A stretch of DNA of 64,000 bases from positions 1 to 64,000 of the forward strand of contig VXMJ01000088.1 in the NCBI GenBank assembly GCA_009841145.1, in the 5' to 3' direction. The position numbers and the translations under genes were made by a program. Below, piece after piece: positions 51,902 through 61,382 of this stretch. Source of the DNA: Caldilineaceae bacterium SB0661_bin_34 (GTDB taxonomy: Bacteria; Chloroflexota; Anaerolineae; Caldilineales; Caldilineaceae). Position 1 is the first letter of the stretch. Every line of letters starts with the position of its first letter. The notes beneath the pieces were generated by a model. That model was not told the DNA's origin. It was given only the letters and a program-made list of their open reading frames with translations, and ran no database searches.

Positions 51902-52390
51902 ATGGCCATGCAGGACAAACCCCAAATCCCGATGACACGCGCCGGCAAGGCCCGGCTCGAAGATGAGCTGGCGGAGTTGAAAGGGGCCCGCCGCATGGAA
52001 ATTGCCGAGGAACTGAAAGAGGCAATCTCCCATGGCGACCTGCGGGAAAATGCCGGGTACGACGAGGCCAAGCGCGCCCAGGCCATGCTTGAGATTCGAG
52101 TCAAGGAAATTGAAGCGGATCTGGCCAACAGCGTGCTGATTGAGGACATGGACGCGGCCACCGGCAAGGTGACGGTGGGCGTGACCGTGGTGGTGCAGGA
52201 AACGGGCGGAACGCTCGAAGAGTCGTTCCGCATCGTCGGCAAGACCGAAGCCGATCCCGCACAGGGCCGCATCAGCAACGAAAGCCCGTTGGCGCAGGCG
52301 TTGCTCGGCAAGGCGGCGGGAGAGGTCGCCGACTTCACAACGCCCATGGGGCATACCACTCGGTTCAATATCGTGAGGGTTGAGCCGTGA
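51902..52390 (+). CDS. greA: Transcription elongation factor GreA
   Basis: A 162-residue GreA. It has an N-terminal antiparallel coiled coil carrying the acidic tip HGDLRENAGYDEAKRAQ, and a C-terminal FKBP-like domain with TPMGHTTRFNIVRV at the end. It enters the RNA polymerase secondary channel and stimulates cleavage of backtracked transcripts. ATG 51902 is chosen; a second ATG follows at 51908. Its TGA overlaps the lysS GTG, so the two are co-translated. The gene pair greA-lysS is a common arrangement. Confidence 0.95.
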   Translation: MAMQDKPQIPMTRAGKARLEDELAELKGARRMEIAEELKEAISHGDLRENAGYDEAKRAQAMLEIRVKEIEADLANSVLIEDMDAATGKVTVGVTVVVQETGGTLEESFRIVGKTEADPAQGRISNESPLAQALLGKAAGEVADFTTPMGHTTRFNIVRVEP

Positions 52391-53922
52391 CAGCCGCGGG
52401 CGCGGCTTCGCCCGGGGAGGCGGAGCCGCCCGGCCCTTTTGATCCGGCCCGTCTCAACGACCAGGAGCAGGCGCGCCTGCACAAGCTGGCGTTGCTTAGG
52501 AAGCAGGGGCTCGACCCCTATCCGGCCCGCGTCGAACGCACCCACACGATCGCCGAGGCCCGAGCACTGGAGCCGGGCACCGACGACGACGCCCCGCAGA
52601 TTGCCGTGGCCGGCCGCATCGTGCTGCTGCGCGATCTGGGGCGGATGTCGTTTGCCCAACTTGACGACGGCACGGGCGTCATTCAGATCATGGTGCGCCG
52701 CAACCAGGTGGGGGCCGACTGGTACCGCGAGGTTTGGAAGGCCTGTGTTGACCTGGGTGATTTCCTGTCGGTCCGCGGGAGTCTGGTGCTGACCCGAACC
52801 GGCGAGTTGACGGTGGACGCCCAAGCCTGCACGGTGGCCGGCAAGGCGCTCAAGCCTCTGCCCGACAAGTGGCACGGTTTGCAGGATCCCGAGGCGCGGT
52901 ACCGTCGGCGCTATGTGGACCTGCTGGCCAACCCGGAAGTGCGGGAGGTCTTTCGCCTCCGCGCCCGGACCGTCCGTTCCATTCGGAACTTTCTGGATGA
53001 TCTCGGCTATCTCGAGGTGGAAACACCGGTTCTGCAGCCCATCTACGGCGGCGCTGCGGCGCAGCCCTTCACGACCCACCACAATCAACTGCACCAGGAC
53101 CTGTACCTGAGGATCAGCTTTGAGCTGTATCTCAAGCGTCTGATTGTGGGTGGTCTGGACCGGGTGTACGAAATCGGCCGCGACTTCCGCAACGAAGGCG
53201 TCAGCTTCAAGCACAATCCCGAGTTCACGCAGTTGGAGTTCTACGAGGCCTGGTCGGACTATCAGGGCATCATGGAACGCCTCGAAGCCATGTTGGCCAA
53301 GGTGGCGGTTGACGTGTGCGGCACGACGGAGGTTGCGCATCAGGGCAGGACCGTCTCGTTTGCCCCACCTTTTGAACGCATGACCCTGAGGGATGCAATC
53401 CTCGAACACACGGGCCTGGATATCCATGAACTTGCCGCGGAAGCCGACCTGAGGGACGCCATGCGCGCCCGGGGCATGGACACCGGGGACGATCCCAACT
53501 GGGGCAAGCTGGTCGACTCCCTCCTGTCGCGATACGTGGAGCCGCGGGTGACCAACCCGATGTTCCTGTATGAATACCCCAAGGCCATTTCTCCGTTTGC
53601 CAAGGGCGTGCCGGGAGAACCGCGGCTGGTGGAACGCTTCGAGCTCTTCGCCGCCGGGATGGAAGTGTCGAACGCCTTCACCGAGATCAACGACCCGATG
53701 GATCAGTACCAGCGGTTCCTCGGTGAGAAGTTCCTGCGCGAGCACGGAGACGACGAGGCGCACCAGGTGGACGACGACTTCGTCGAGGCCCTGACCTGGG
53801 GCATGCCGCCTACCGGTGGCTGCGGCGTCGGCATCGACCGATTGACGATGCTGCTCGCGGACCGTCCCAACATCAGGGAAGTGATCCTCTTTCCCCATCT
53901 GCGGGACGCCGATCAGGGCTGA
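52387..53922 (+). CDS. lysS: Lysyl-tRNA synthetase, class II
   Basis: A 511-residue class IIb synthetase charging tRNA-Lys. The OB-fold anticodon-binding domain contains VAGRIVLLRDLGRMSFAQL. The catalytic domain has YRRRYVDLLANPEVR, motif 2 IGRDFRNEGVSFKHNPEFTQ and motif 3 GCGVGIDRLTMLLADR with the IREVILFP ending. It starts at GTG 52387 within the greA stop (GTGA). The ~20-residue N-terminal leader is Pro/Ala-rich and unconserved. Confidence 0.95.
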   Translation: MTAAGAASPGEAEPPGPFDPARLNDQEQARLHKLALLRKQGLDPYPARVERTHTIAEARALEPGTDDDAPQIAVAGRIVLLRDLGRMSFAQLDDGTGVIQIMVRRNQVGADWYREVWKACVDLGDFLSVRGSLVLTRTGELTVDAQACTVAGKALKPLPDKWHGLQDPEARYRRRYVDLLANPEVREVFRLRARTVRSIRNFLDDLGYLEVETPVLQPIYGGAAAQPFTTHHNQLHQDLYLRISFELYLKRLIVGGLDRVYEIGRDFRNEGVSFKHNPEFTQLEFYEAWSDYQGIMERLEAMLAKVAVDVCGTTEVAHQGRTVSFAPPFERMTLRDAILEHTGLDIHELAAEADLRDAMRARGMDTGDDPNWGKLVDSLLSRYVEPRVTNPMFLYEYPKAISPFAKGVPGEPRLVERFELFAAGMEVSNAFTEINDPMDQYQRFLGEKFLREHGDDEAHQVDDDFVEALTWGMPPTGGCGVGIDRLTMLLADRPNIREVILFPHLRDADQG

Positions 53923-53949
53923 CACGGGGCGAGGCCGACGGCCCCGTGT
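53922..53949 (+). terminator. Stem-loop directly after lysS
   Basis: A perfect 9-bp stem (53922-53930 acacggggc with 53941-53949) with a 10-base loop starts at the last base of the lysS stop. No T-run follows, so termination might need Rho or it may protect the 3' end. Confidence 0.4.
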
Positions 53950-53985
53950 GCGGGCATGCGGGCGGCGGCTGCCGAATCCGCCACG

Positions 53986-54013
53986 AAAAAGCCAGACCCA
54001 AACGGCCTGGCTT
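53986..54013 (-). terminator. Intrinsic terminator downstream of tRNA-Pro
   Basis: Read on the minus strand, a 7-bp stem (54007-54013 with 53989-53995) with an 11-base loop is followed by a run of five T (53986-53990, the first two within the stem). It lies 20 bases after the tRNA 3' end. Confidence 0.7.
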
Positions 54014-54031
54014 CGAATGACTGCTCTCTAC

Positions 54032-54107
<76 letters not shown>

Positions 54108-54162
54108 TGGAAGCACCATTGTGCGTTTGGCCACAGGTGTTGTCAACTAATCCGGTTGCAAA

Positions 54163-54180
54163 CGCCCACAACCGTGGGCG
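54163..54180 (-). terminator. Stem-loop after ftsZ, weak intrinsic terminator
   Basis: A perfect 7-bp stem (54163-54169 with 54174-54180) closed by a 4-base loop lies 8 bases after the ftsZ stop on the minus strand, followed by TTTGC. The short T-run makes it a weak terminator, so read-through into tRNA-Pro is conceivable. Confidence 0.5.
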
Positions 54181-54188
54181 GGCCCCCG

Positions 54189-55361
54189 TCAGTTGGACAG
54201 GAACCTGGGAAGGCCCGAACTGGTGCGCTGGGATGTGCGGACGGTCTGGATGCGTTCCACCGGGTTGCCGTCCCCGGCTGCCTTGGCGGCCGCGGACTTG
54301 GTGGGATTCAGCGGCTGGGTCCGCCTGGGTGACGGCACCTGGCGCTCCCGGCTGTCCACTACGGTCGCGGGTTCAAGGGGGATCGGAATGCCCGTCGCCA
54401 GCAGTGTGACCTGCAAATGGTCGTCCATGTCCGGATCCATGGCCCAGCCGGAGAAGATTTCGGCGCTGGGAGCCACCGCAGTGGCAATGGCGTCGCCGAT
54501 GTCCTCCAGTTCCTTCATTTGGGGCGAGTCCTTGGACTTGACGTTGTAGACCACGGCCGTAGCCCCGTCGATGGTGGTGTTGAGCAGCGTGCTCTGAATT
54601 ACCGCCTGGACTGCTTCCTCCGCTCGGTTTTCGCCCTGTGCCATGCCGATGGCCATAAAGGCGCCGCCGCCATGCTGAATCACGGAGCGGATGTCGGCAA
54701 AGTCAAGGTTGATTTCCCCGGGCACGGTGATCATGTCGCTGATGCCCAGCACACCCTGCATGAGCATCTGATCCGCAATGCGGAAACACTCGACCGCCGA
54801 GGCCTTCTTGTCGGAAATCTCGGTCAGCCGATCGTTTTCGACGACGATCAGGGCGTCCACCTGCTCCTGCAGCAGCTGAAGCGCGCTTTCGGCCGTCCTG
54901 CGCCGCTTAATGCCCTCGTGCTTGAACGGCATCGTGACGACGCCGACGGCCAGTGCTCCGGCATCGCGGGCGGCTTCCGCGACCAGCGGTGCGGCACCCG
55001 AGCCGGTACCGCCACCCATTCCGGCCGTGATGAAAATGAGATCGGCGTCCTTGACGACGTCGTAAATCTCGGACAGGCTCTCCTCCGCGGCCTGCTTGCC
55101 CAGTTCTGCCTGGGCCCCGGCCCCGAGGCCCCTGGTCAAATCCTCCCCGATTTTGACCCTCTTGGGCGCGTTGGAGAGGTTGAGTGCCTGCTGATCGGTG
55201 TTGATGACCACGAATTCCACACCGTGGACCTCGCCAATCATGCGGTTGACGGCATTCTGTCCGCCGCCACCGACACCCACGACCTTGATGTTGCAGAAGT
55301 TCTCGTGGAACTGGGGTTCGGGCAGGTTGGTTTCGTGAAGGGAATCGGCTGTCGTGGCCAT
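54189..55361 (-). CDS. ftsZ: Cell division GTPase FtsZ
   Basis: A 390-residue tubulin homologue forming the Z-ring at midcell. Key motifs: [15 protein letters not shown], tubulin signature [13 protein letters not shown], the T7 loop [11 protein letters not shown] for GTP hydrolysis, then a variable linker. The C-terminal end ([11 protein letters not shown]) is a short conserved-type tail resembling the FtsA-binding peptide. ATG 55361 follows GAGG by 6 bases; the longer upstream frame is not plausible. It is last in the minus-strand dcw cluster but separated from ftsA by 207 bp, with its own candidate promoter. Confidence 0.96.
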   Translation of the reverse strand: MATTADSLHETNLPEPQFHENFCNIKVVGVGGGGQNAVNRMIGEVHGVEFVVINTDQQALNLSNAPKRVKIGEDLTRGLGAGAQAELGKQAAEESLSEIYDVVKDADLIFITAGMGGGTGSGAAPLVAEAARDAGALAVGVVTMPFKHEGIKRRRTAESALQLLQEQVDALIVVENDRLTEISDKKASAVECFRIADQMLMQGVLGISDMITVPGEINLDFADIRSVIQHGGGAFMAIGMAQGENRAEEAVQAVIQSTLLNTTIDGATAVVYNVKSKDSPQMKELEDIGDAIATAVAPSAEIFSGWAMDPDMDDHLQVTLLATGIPIPLEPATVVDSRERQVPSPRRTQPLNPTKSAAAKAAGDGNPVERIQTVRTSQRTSSGLPRFLSN

Positions 55362-55397
55362 GCCGTACCTCAGGGGTTTACTTGGTTTTGCCGTCGA

Positions 55398-55403
55398 AGT
55401 ATA
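55398..55403 (-). promoter_or_regulatory. Candidate -10 element for ftsZ
   Basis: TATACT on the minus strand, about 37 bases before the ftsZ start, in a 207-base gap after ftsA. The matching -35 (TTCATC at 16 bases) is weak. Confidence 0.35.
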
Positions 55404-55568
55404 TGGGGATGCAAGCAAGGATGAACCGATGCTGGCGCAGGCACAGTATGCCATGCATGGCTTGGCGTCGGCTCCCCCGCGGCAGGGGAATCCTAAACGA
55501 CTTCCGAAACTGCTCCAAACCGTTGCACGGGCTGAGACCCAGGGCGGTGGTTGCAAATGATGGCTCGG

Positions 55569-56822
55569 CTAACCGGGCAGGAAACCAGCAACGACTGTAC
55601 GCAGGGACCGGATCCACCCGCGAGCAGGTTCGGGCCTGGCTTGGCCTTCTGCGGGTTGCGCCGGGCGGTGTGACTCCAGGCCCCACAGGAGGAGGCCGGA
55701 AATGGTGGCGAATTCGGGCGAGCGCACTTCCGCGGTTAAATCCCTGACTGGTATCGAGGGTGGCACGGTGCCGGTGCGCACCGGCAACCGGAACCTGGCA
55801 CGGCAACTGTCGGCGATGCGCGGCAGAAGGCTGCCGCCTCCCGTCAACACCAGTCCGGCCGGAATCAGCCGGCGGCACTCCGCCTTGACCAGATGCCGAT
55901 CCAGCCGATCCCACAACTGGCCGATGCGCTGGTGCAGGACCTGGCACAAGTGCCGGGTCGACACGCTGATATGCCGTTGGTCGCCGAACACCTCCGCGGT
56001 CACCTCGCCGGCCAGGCTTGACGAGAGTTCCATGGCCGAACCGTGCGTGATCTTGAGTTGCTCGGCCACCCGGCTGGGACAGTGGAGGCTGTGAGCCAGT
56101 TCGCGCGTCAGGTCGTTGCCGCCCAGATTGAGGGCTCCCGCCACCTGAAAGCGTCCCCGGGCATAGACGGCGAAGTCGGTGGTGCCGGCGCCAATGTCTA
56201 CGAGGACAACCCCCATGTCCATTTCCTCGCGCGTCAGCACGGCACGGGCACTCGCCAAGGCCGAGGGCACCAGGTTCTCCACTTGCACGTCCAGGGCCGC
56301 AAGGCAGGCCCGCTGGTTGCTGATGGCGGCGGAACTTCCGGTGACCAGCCTCGCTTCCACCCCGAGGTGGCCGGCATGCATCCCTGCCGGTTCGCGGACC
56401 TGATACTCGTCGTCGATCGTCCAGCTGCCGGGGAGGGCCTGGACAATCTGCTGGTCGGGCCGCACCTTGATCTGCCGCGCCTTCCGCAGTACTTGTTCCA
56501 TCAAGGCCTCGCCCACCGGTTCGTTGCGGCTGGCCGGAATCCGAGCCCGGCTCGAAAGCGTGGTCAGGTGGCTGCCACTCAGGGACACCAGGGCACTGCG
56601 CACGGTGGTCCCGCTCATTTGCTCGGCGGCTGCCAATGCCTCCGACAGACTGGCCTCAACGGCCCGCATGTCGGTTACCGAGCCCTGTTGCAGGCCTTCC
56701 GTTTCGGATTGCCCCCAACCGTCAATGACCGTGTAGCCGCCGCGCGGTTCGTGCACTGCGATGGCGGCACAGGTCTTGGCATTGCCGATTTCGATGGCGC
56801 AGATGGTGGAGCGGTCGGCCAT
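55569..56822 (-). CDS. ftsA: Cell division protein FtsA
   Basis: A 417-residue actin-like ATPase that tethers FtsZ to the membrane. Actin-fold motifs: AIEIGNAKTCA (phosphate 1), VVLVDIGAGTTDFAVY (phosphate 2), GLVLTGGGSLLP (adenosine). The C-terminus GWIRSLRTVVAGFLPG is an amphipathic helix typical of membrane targeting. FtsA is present in only part of Chloroflexota, so it is informative. ATG 56822; it follows ftsQ by 19 bp. Confidence 0.93.
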   Translation of the reverse strand: MADRSTICAIEIGNAKTCAAIAVHEPRGGYTVIDGWGQSETEGLQQGSVTDMRAVEASLSEALAAAEQMSGTTVRSALVSLSGSHLTTLSSRARIPASRNEPVGEALMEQVLRKARQIKVRPDQQIVQALPGSWTIDDEYQVREPAGMHAGHLGVEARLVTGSSAAISNQRACLAALDVQVENLVPSALASARAVLTREEMDMGVVLVDIGAGTTDFAVYARGRFQVAGALNLGGNDLTRELAHSLHCPSRVAEQLKITHGSAMELSSSLAGEVTAEVFGDQRHISVSTRHLCQVLHQRIGQLWDRLDRHLVKAECRRLIPAGLVLTGGGSLLPRIADSCRARFRLPVRTGTVPPSIPVRDLTAEVRSPEFATISGLLLWGLESHRPAQPAEGQARPEPARGWIRSLRTVVAGFLPG

Positions 56823-56841
56823 GGCTCGTAAGGGACAATAC

Positions 56842-57801
56842 CTAGCGGTAGTACGGTTTGGAGAGCGGACGCACGTCGATTAGTTCGGCGTTCAACTCGC
56901 GGGACTCAAGCCAGTGCCAAATACCCTGAAGGTTGGCAAGCTTGCGTTCCATGTGCAGGCTGTCGCCCCAGACCACGCGTGTGGAACGTCCCGGCAGCGC
57001 GAAGTTGAGGCCGTGTGCCTGGGTGAAGTGAAACATTTGCAATTCGCCGGGCTGGCCGGGATCCGCCAGCAAACCGCCCCTGATGGCCAGAATGGTCGCA
57101 ACCAGATCGGGATCCAATTGGCTTTGGCGGCTGTCAACGGTGTACGGCCGTGCCAGTTGTGCGTGGCCCTGCCAATCGAACAGTGTCAGGAATCCGGTCG
57201 GCTCGTCCGGCACGAACGCCACCTGGCTGACGATTCGGCGCGGGATGCCGGCCGCGTTGACGACATACGTGCCGTGTTGCGTCACCCAAGCCAGGGTCGG
57301 CATTGCCTCGTCCACCACGGCCTTCACCTGGCTTGGCAGTTGAAGGCGGACTTCCGCCTTGGCCACGAAGGGATTGCCGAGGGCGGCTTGGCGCAGCGCA
57401 CGCGGCTGAAGCGTGAAGATGCTGCGACCCACCACCTGGTCGACCTCCCCCGCGTCGGCGGGGGTCAGGTGCGCATCCAGGATGGAAGAGGCATAGGGGC
57501 TGCGCACATCCACCGACAGGGATGCCCGCGACACCTCAAAGCGATTGTCCACCGCGAACCAGGCGAGCAGGGCCACGGTGGCGGCCGTCAACATGGCGCT
57601 GCCCCATTTGCTGGAATACCAGCCCGTGCCCAGCAGGAAGGGCCATGACCAGACGTCGAACAGACCTTCCAGATACTCCCTGACCTGGGTCGATACGGGA
57701 GCCGCAGTGCGGCGCCAGAAGGTTCTGACGGAGTGTTGCCAGGTGCTTTCGACCGGGCGGCGCCGGCGATGGGTTGACGGGGGAGCGTGACGCGGGAGCA
57801 T
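56842..57801 (-). CDS. ftsQ: Cell division protein FtsQ/DivIB
   Basis: A 319-residue bitopic membrane protein of the divisome. It has a basic cytoplasmic N-terminus, one transmembrane helix near residues 68-86 (MLTAATVALLAWFAV), then a POTRA-like domain (~90-165; GRSIFTLQPRALRQAALGNPF). The sequence is divergent from E. coli FtsQ, and identification leans on architecture and position between ddl and ftsA. It links early and late divisome proteins and regulates septal synthase activity. Confidence 0.85.
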   Translation of the reverse strand: MLPRHAPPSTHRRRRPVESTWQHSVRTFWRRTAAPVSTQVREYLEGLFDVWSWPFLLGTGWYSSKWGSAMLTAATVALLAWFAVDNRFEVSRASLSVDVRSPYASSILDAHLTPADAGEVDQVVGRSIFTLQPRALRQAALGNPFVAKAEVRLQLPSQVKAVVDEAMPTLAWVTQHGTYVVNAAGIPRRIVSQVAFVPDEPTGFLTLFDWQGHAQLARPYTVDSRQSQLDPDLVATILAIRGGLLADPGQPGELQMFHFTQAHGLNFALPGRSTRVVWGDSLHMERKLANLQGIWHWLESRELNAELIDVRPLSKPYYR

Positions 57802-57826
57802 GACGGAAGTGTGTGGCGAAGCGTCC

Positions 57827-58879
57827 CTACAGTGTGGTTTTCAGCCGCTGCTTGCGCTGATGCCTGGCCACCGCGATGTCCAGCAACCGATTCAGGAGAT
57901 CCGGATAGGACAGCCCGGAGGCTTCCCACATTTTGGGGTACATGCTGATGGAGGTGAAACCGGGAATCGTGTTCACCTCGTTTAGATGGATTGTATGGTC
58001 TATCGGGTCCACCAGGAAATCCACCCGTGCCATGCCGCAGCAGTCGAGAGCCTTGAACGCACGGATGGACATGGCCTGCAAGGCGGTTGTCATCTCGTTC
58101 GGAACCGGCGCCGGCACCAGCAGCTCGGAACCCGCATCGGCATACTTGGCGTCATAGTCGTAGAAGTCGTTGCCCGGCCTGATCTCACCGGGCAGGCTGG
58201 CTTCGGGGTTGCCGTCCCCGAGTACGCTGACCTCCAGTTCGCGTGCATTGGGCACGGCTGTTTCGACCAGAACCTTGTTGTCGAACTGACGGGCGTGGCG
58301 GAGCGCAGGGAGCAGACCGGCTAGTTCGTCGACGCGCGACACGCCCACGCTGCTCCCCATGTTGGAAGGCTTGACAAACAGGGGCAGGCCCAGGTCTGCC
58401 GCCAATGCATCCGGATCCTGGCGGGCCACGTCCTCCGCCGTATCGAGGCGTAGGGTCCGGTGGGCCACCATGGGCAGGCCAGCCGCCTGCAGAAGCGGTC
58501 GGGCGACCGCCTTGTCCATGGCCAGGGCACTGCCAAGGACTCCACTGCCCACGTACGGCAGGCCGGCCAGTTCCAGCAGGCCCTGGACCGTGCCGTCCTC
58601 GCCATGCGGTCCGTGCAGAACCGGAAAAACAACATCCACCTCTGCCAGGATCGTGCGCGTGTCGCGGTCGGGCAGATGCAGGCCGTCGGGTGGCGGGGCG
58701 GGACCCGACGCCAACAGCGTGCGGGCGTCGGGTCCGGTCAGCCATTGGCCTTCGGCGGAAATGGCCGTGTCCACAATGTGGTGCCCCGCCTTGGCCAAGG
58801 TTGTCCGCACGCTCGCGGCGCTCCGCAGCGACACTTCGTGCTCGCTGCTGCGGCCCCCGTATATCAATGCAACTCTCAT
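57827..58879 (-). CDS. ddl: D-alanine--D-alanine ligase
   Basis: A 350-residue ATP-grasp ligase making D-Ala-D-Ala for peptidoglycan. Features: YGGRSSEHEVSLRSA at the N-terminus, PVLHGPHGEDGTVQGLLELAG, the ATP-grasp lysine/glutamate region VKPSNMGSSVGVSRV, and the metal site LNEVNTIPGFTSISMYPKMWE. No sign of D-Lac specificity was sought. It lies between murB and ftsQ with gaps of 22 and 25 bp. Confidence 0.95.
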   Translation of the reverse strand: MRVALIYGGRSSEHEVSLRSAASVRTTLAKAGHHIVDTAISAEGQWLTGPDARTLLASGPAPPPDGLHLPDRDTRTILAEVDVVFPVLHGPHGEDGTVQGLLELAGLPYVGSGVLGSALAMDKAVARPLLQAAGLPMVAHRTLRLDTAEDVARQDPDALAADLGLPLFVKPSNMGSSVGVSRVDELAGLLPALRHARQFDNKVLVETAVPNARELEVSVLGDGNPEASLPGEIRPGNDFYDYDAKYADAGSELLVPAPVPNEMTTALQAMSIRAFKALDCCGMARVDFLVDPIDHTIHLNEVNTIPGFTSISMYPKMWEASGLSYPDLLNRLLDIAVARHQRKQRLKTTL

Positions 58880-58901
58880 TTGGTGCCCCGCCTTGCGGTT
58901 G

Positions 58902-59894
58902 TCATGCGGACGGATCGAGCAGCGCGGCGGTATACCGGTCCGCCTCGCGTCCGGCCAGGCCGATTTCCGGTTTCAGCCAGATGCCGGTCTCATTTCGGAC
59001 CCGCACCTGTACGGATGCCATCAGCTGCAGCACATCGGCTGCGCGTCCTGTGCCGGGTGTGCCTAGGTTCACCAGGAAGTTGGCATGGAGCGTGTCCACC
59101 CCCACGGCGCCGCAGCGCAGGTTCTTGCAACCCGCCTGTTCGATCAGCGCACCGGCAAATCCGTTGGGCGGGTTGCGGAATGTACTGCCCAGGCTGGGCA
59201 GCACCGGTTGGCTGCGGCGCCGGTGTTCGAGGTTGGTCTTGGCTGCGGCCCGGCTCTGCTCGGGATCCCCGGGACGGAGCTGGAATTGGGCTCGTAGCAC
59301 GGGGGGCGGCGGCACACGGTGGTTGGCTGCAGTCCGCTTGAGCGCGCTGTCGCGATAGGCGAGGTCCAGTTCCCGCACCGATAGCCACTCTGGTTCCTGA
59401 CCCGGCATCGCAACCTCCGCCGCGACCAGATGTTGGGCGGTGTCACTGCCGTGGGCACCGGCGTTGCCGACCACGGCGCCGCCTACGGTGCCGGGGACGC
59501 TAACCGCCCACTCCAGACCGGTCAGGCCCTTTCGGATCGTCATGCGTGCCAGTTGCGCAAGGGGCATGCCGCTGTCGGTTCGGACCAGCACACCGTCCGG
59601 CTGCGGTTCAAAGACGACCTCCCGGCAGAGGTTCAGCACGGTCAGCCCTGGGATGCCGTCGTCGAGAATCAGGGTGTTCGAGCCTCCTCCCAACACAAAC
59701 GGAAACTGTCCCTCGGACTGCGCGCAAGCCGCCAAGCGTGCCAGATCGGTCGCGCGTCGCACCGTAGCCAGGACCTCGGCCGGGCCTCCGATGCGTATGG
59801 ACGAGTAGGGCGCGAGACTGATTTCCGTCCGCGGGTCCAGATTCAGTGTCCGGGCCATGCGCAGCGCAGCCGCAGGATTCCAGGGGCCGGCCAT
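58902..59894 (-). CDS. murB: UDP-N-acetylenolpyruvoylglucosamine reductase MurB
   Basis: A 330-residue FAD enzyme that reduces enolpyruvyl-UDP-GlcNAc with NADPH to UDP-MurNAc. FAD-binding motifs: PFVLGGGSNTLILDDG and GLEWAVSVPGTVGGAVVGNAG. The catalytic Ser is in GSTFRNP, and a late Glu in WLKPEIGLAG. The YRDSALK motif follows the type II (short) layout. It starts 6 bp after murC stops, so it is probably coupled. Confidence 0.94.
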   Translation of the reverse strand: MAGPWNPAAALRMARTLNLDPRTEISLAPYSSIRIGGPAEVLATVRRATDLARLAACAQSEGQFPFVLGGGSNTLILDDGIPGLTVLNLCREVVFEPQPDGVLVRTDSGMPLAQLARMTIRKGLTGLEWAVSVPGTVGGAVVGNAGAHGSDTAQHLVAAEVAMPGQEPEWLSVRELDLAYRDSALKRTAANHRVPPPPVLRAQFQLRPGDPEQSRAAAKTNLEHRRRSQPVLPSLGSTFRNPPNGFAGALIEQAGCKNLRCGAVGVDTLHANFLVNLGTPGTGRAADVLQLMASVQVRVRNETGIWLKPEIGLAGREADRYTAALLDPSA

Positions 59895-59900
59895 CTAACT

Positions 59901-61382
59901 TCAACCTTGGCAGGCCGAAACGTTTCGGGACGGCGGCGCGTTCTGCGCCAGGGTCGCCGTCAGCTTGTCGGTTAGCCGGGGAATGTCTCCGGCACCCATC
60001 AGGATCACCGCATCCCCTGTGTGCAGCCGTTCCGCCAAGTGTGCCGATGCCTCGTCGAACGACCCGGCATGCGTCACGTGGGCGTGAACCACCAGTTTGC
60101 TCAGAGCTGCTCCGTCCATGCCGGCCGCAGGTGTCTCTCGGGCCGCAAAGGTCGGAAGGATCAGGACGCGGTCGGCTTGTGCGAAGGCGCTTCCGAATTC
60201 GGGCCGAAGGGCTGCGGTACGGCTGTAGGTGTGGGGTTGGAATACGGCCCAAAGTGTGCCGTGGGGAAACCGGTGTCTTGCTGCCGACAGGGTTGCACGG
60301 ATTGCCGACGGGTGGTGGGCGTAGTCGTCGACAAGGACGATCCCGGTGGCCGTGCTCCGCATTTCGAATCGTCGGTCCAGGGAACGATAGGACGCGGCGG
60401 CGGCGGTGATGGCTTCGGGTCCTCCGCCCGATGCCCGGGCCGCCAGCCAGGCCGCCGCCGCGTTGGCGCGGGCGTGGGCTCCAGGTGCCTGCAGCCGCAG
60501 TTCGTAGGCTGCACCCGTTGCCCTTTCGTGCAACATCATGAGACTACTTTCAGGATTGTTGGGCGCTTCGGTGATCCAGTCCGCGGAAGGATGGGTGCCG
60601 AAGCCGACCAGTTGGGTTGGGCCAATCAGTCCACCGCCGACCCACTCCCGCAGGTTGCGGTCGTCCGCGTGGTAGATGAGGGTGCCGTCCGGTTGCATGC
60701 GGCCCGCGAACGCCGTGAATGCGGTGCGCAGTTCGCCAAACGACCGGTAGCAGTCCGGATGATCCCATTCCATCGAGGTGACGACGGCTACGGTTGGGCG
60801 CAGGCCCAGGAACATGCGGTCGTATTCGTCGGCTTCGATCACGAACAAAGGGCCTTGTCCGTCCCTGCCGCTCGGCAGGTCTGGATGACGGGCTCCGACA
60901 ATGTGCCCGGCCTCCACGCCTGCGGCCTGGAGCATCCAGGCACACATGGCGGTCACCGTGCTCTTGCCGTGTGTTCCGGCAACGGCGGTCACCTGTTTTC
61001 CGGCAAGCATCGCCGGCAGGAACGCTTCCCTCGTCACGACCGGCAGCCCCAGGTCCCTGGCGGCCACCCATTCGGCGTTGCGCCAGGGAACCGCACTGGA
61101 TCGCAGGATCACATGCGGTCGCGTCGCCTCTGGGAGGGCGCGAAGGAAGCGGCCGTCTTGGATGGCCAAGATGGTGATGCCTCGTCGGGACAGGTCGTTC
61201 GTGGCCGGCCCGGGACTGGGCTCGCTGCCGGTGACGGCGCAGCCGCGTTCGAACAGCACCGCGGCGATCGCGGACAGACCGGCTCCACCGATGCCAATGA
61301 TGTGGCAGCGGAAGCCCCGGGGATTGGCACGCAGCTGTTCCTGCCACGGAATGCCGCAGGGCAAGGTTTGTTCGATCGTCAT
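59901..61382 (-). CDS. murC: UDP-N-acetylmuramate--L-alanine ligase MurC
   Basis: A 493-residue Mur ligase adding the first L-Ala to UDP-MurNAc. N-terminal UDP-binding motif IIGIGGAGLSAIAAVLFERG, P-loop AGTHGKSTVTAM, metal-binding region FVIEADEYDRMFLGL and VDDYAHHPSAI are all visible. Its ATG overlaps the stop of the upstream membrane gene (ATGA). Confidence 0.96.
   Translation of the reverse strand: MTIEQTLPCGIPWQEQLRANPRGFRCHIIGIGGAGLSAIAAVLFERGCAVTGSEPSPGPATNDLSRRGITILAIQDGRFLRALPEATRPHVILRSSAVPWRNAEWVAARDLGLPVVTREAFLPAMLAGKQVTAVAGTHGKSTVTAMCAWMLQAAGVEAGHIVGARHPDLPSGRDGQGPLFVIEADEYDRMFLGLRPTVAVVTSMEWDHPDCYRSFGELRTAFTAFAGRMQPDGTLIYHADDRNLREWVGGGLIGPTQLVGFGTHPSADWITEAPNNPESSLMMLHERATGAAYELRLQAPGAHARANAAAAWLAARASGGGPEAITAAAASYRSLDRRFEMRSTATGIVLVDDYAHHPSAIRATLSAARHRFPHGTLWAVFQPHTYSRTAALRPEFGSAFAQADRVLILPTFAARETPAAGMDGAALSKLVVHAHVTHAGSFDEASAHLAERLHTGDAVILMGAGDIPRLTDKLTATLAQNAPPSRNVSACQG

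Noticed and set aside
50578..53925. A single minus-strand open frame of 1115 codons spanning lysS and greA antisense
   Set aside because: Only the last ~260 codons (methyltransferase) show conserved motifs. The rest is antisense to lysS and greA, which are certain genes. Long antisense frames are common in DNA this GC-rich.
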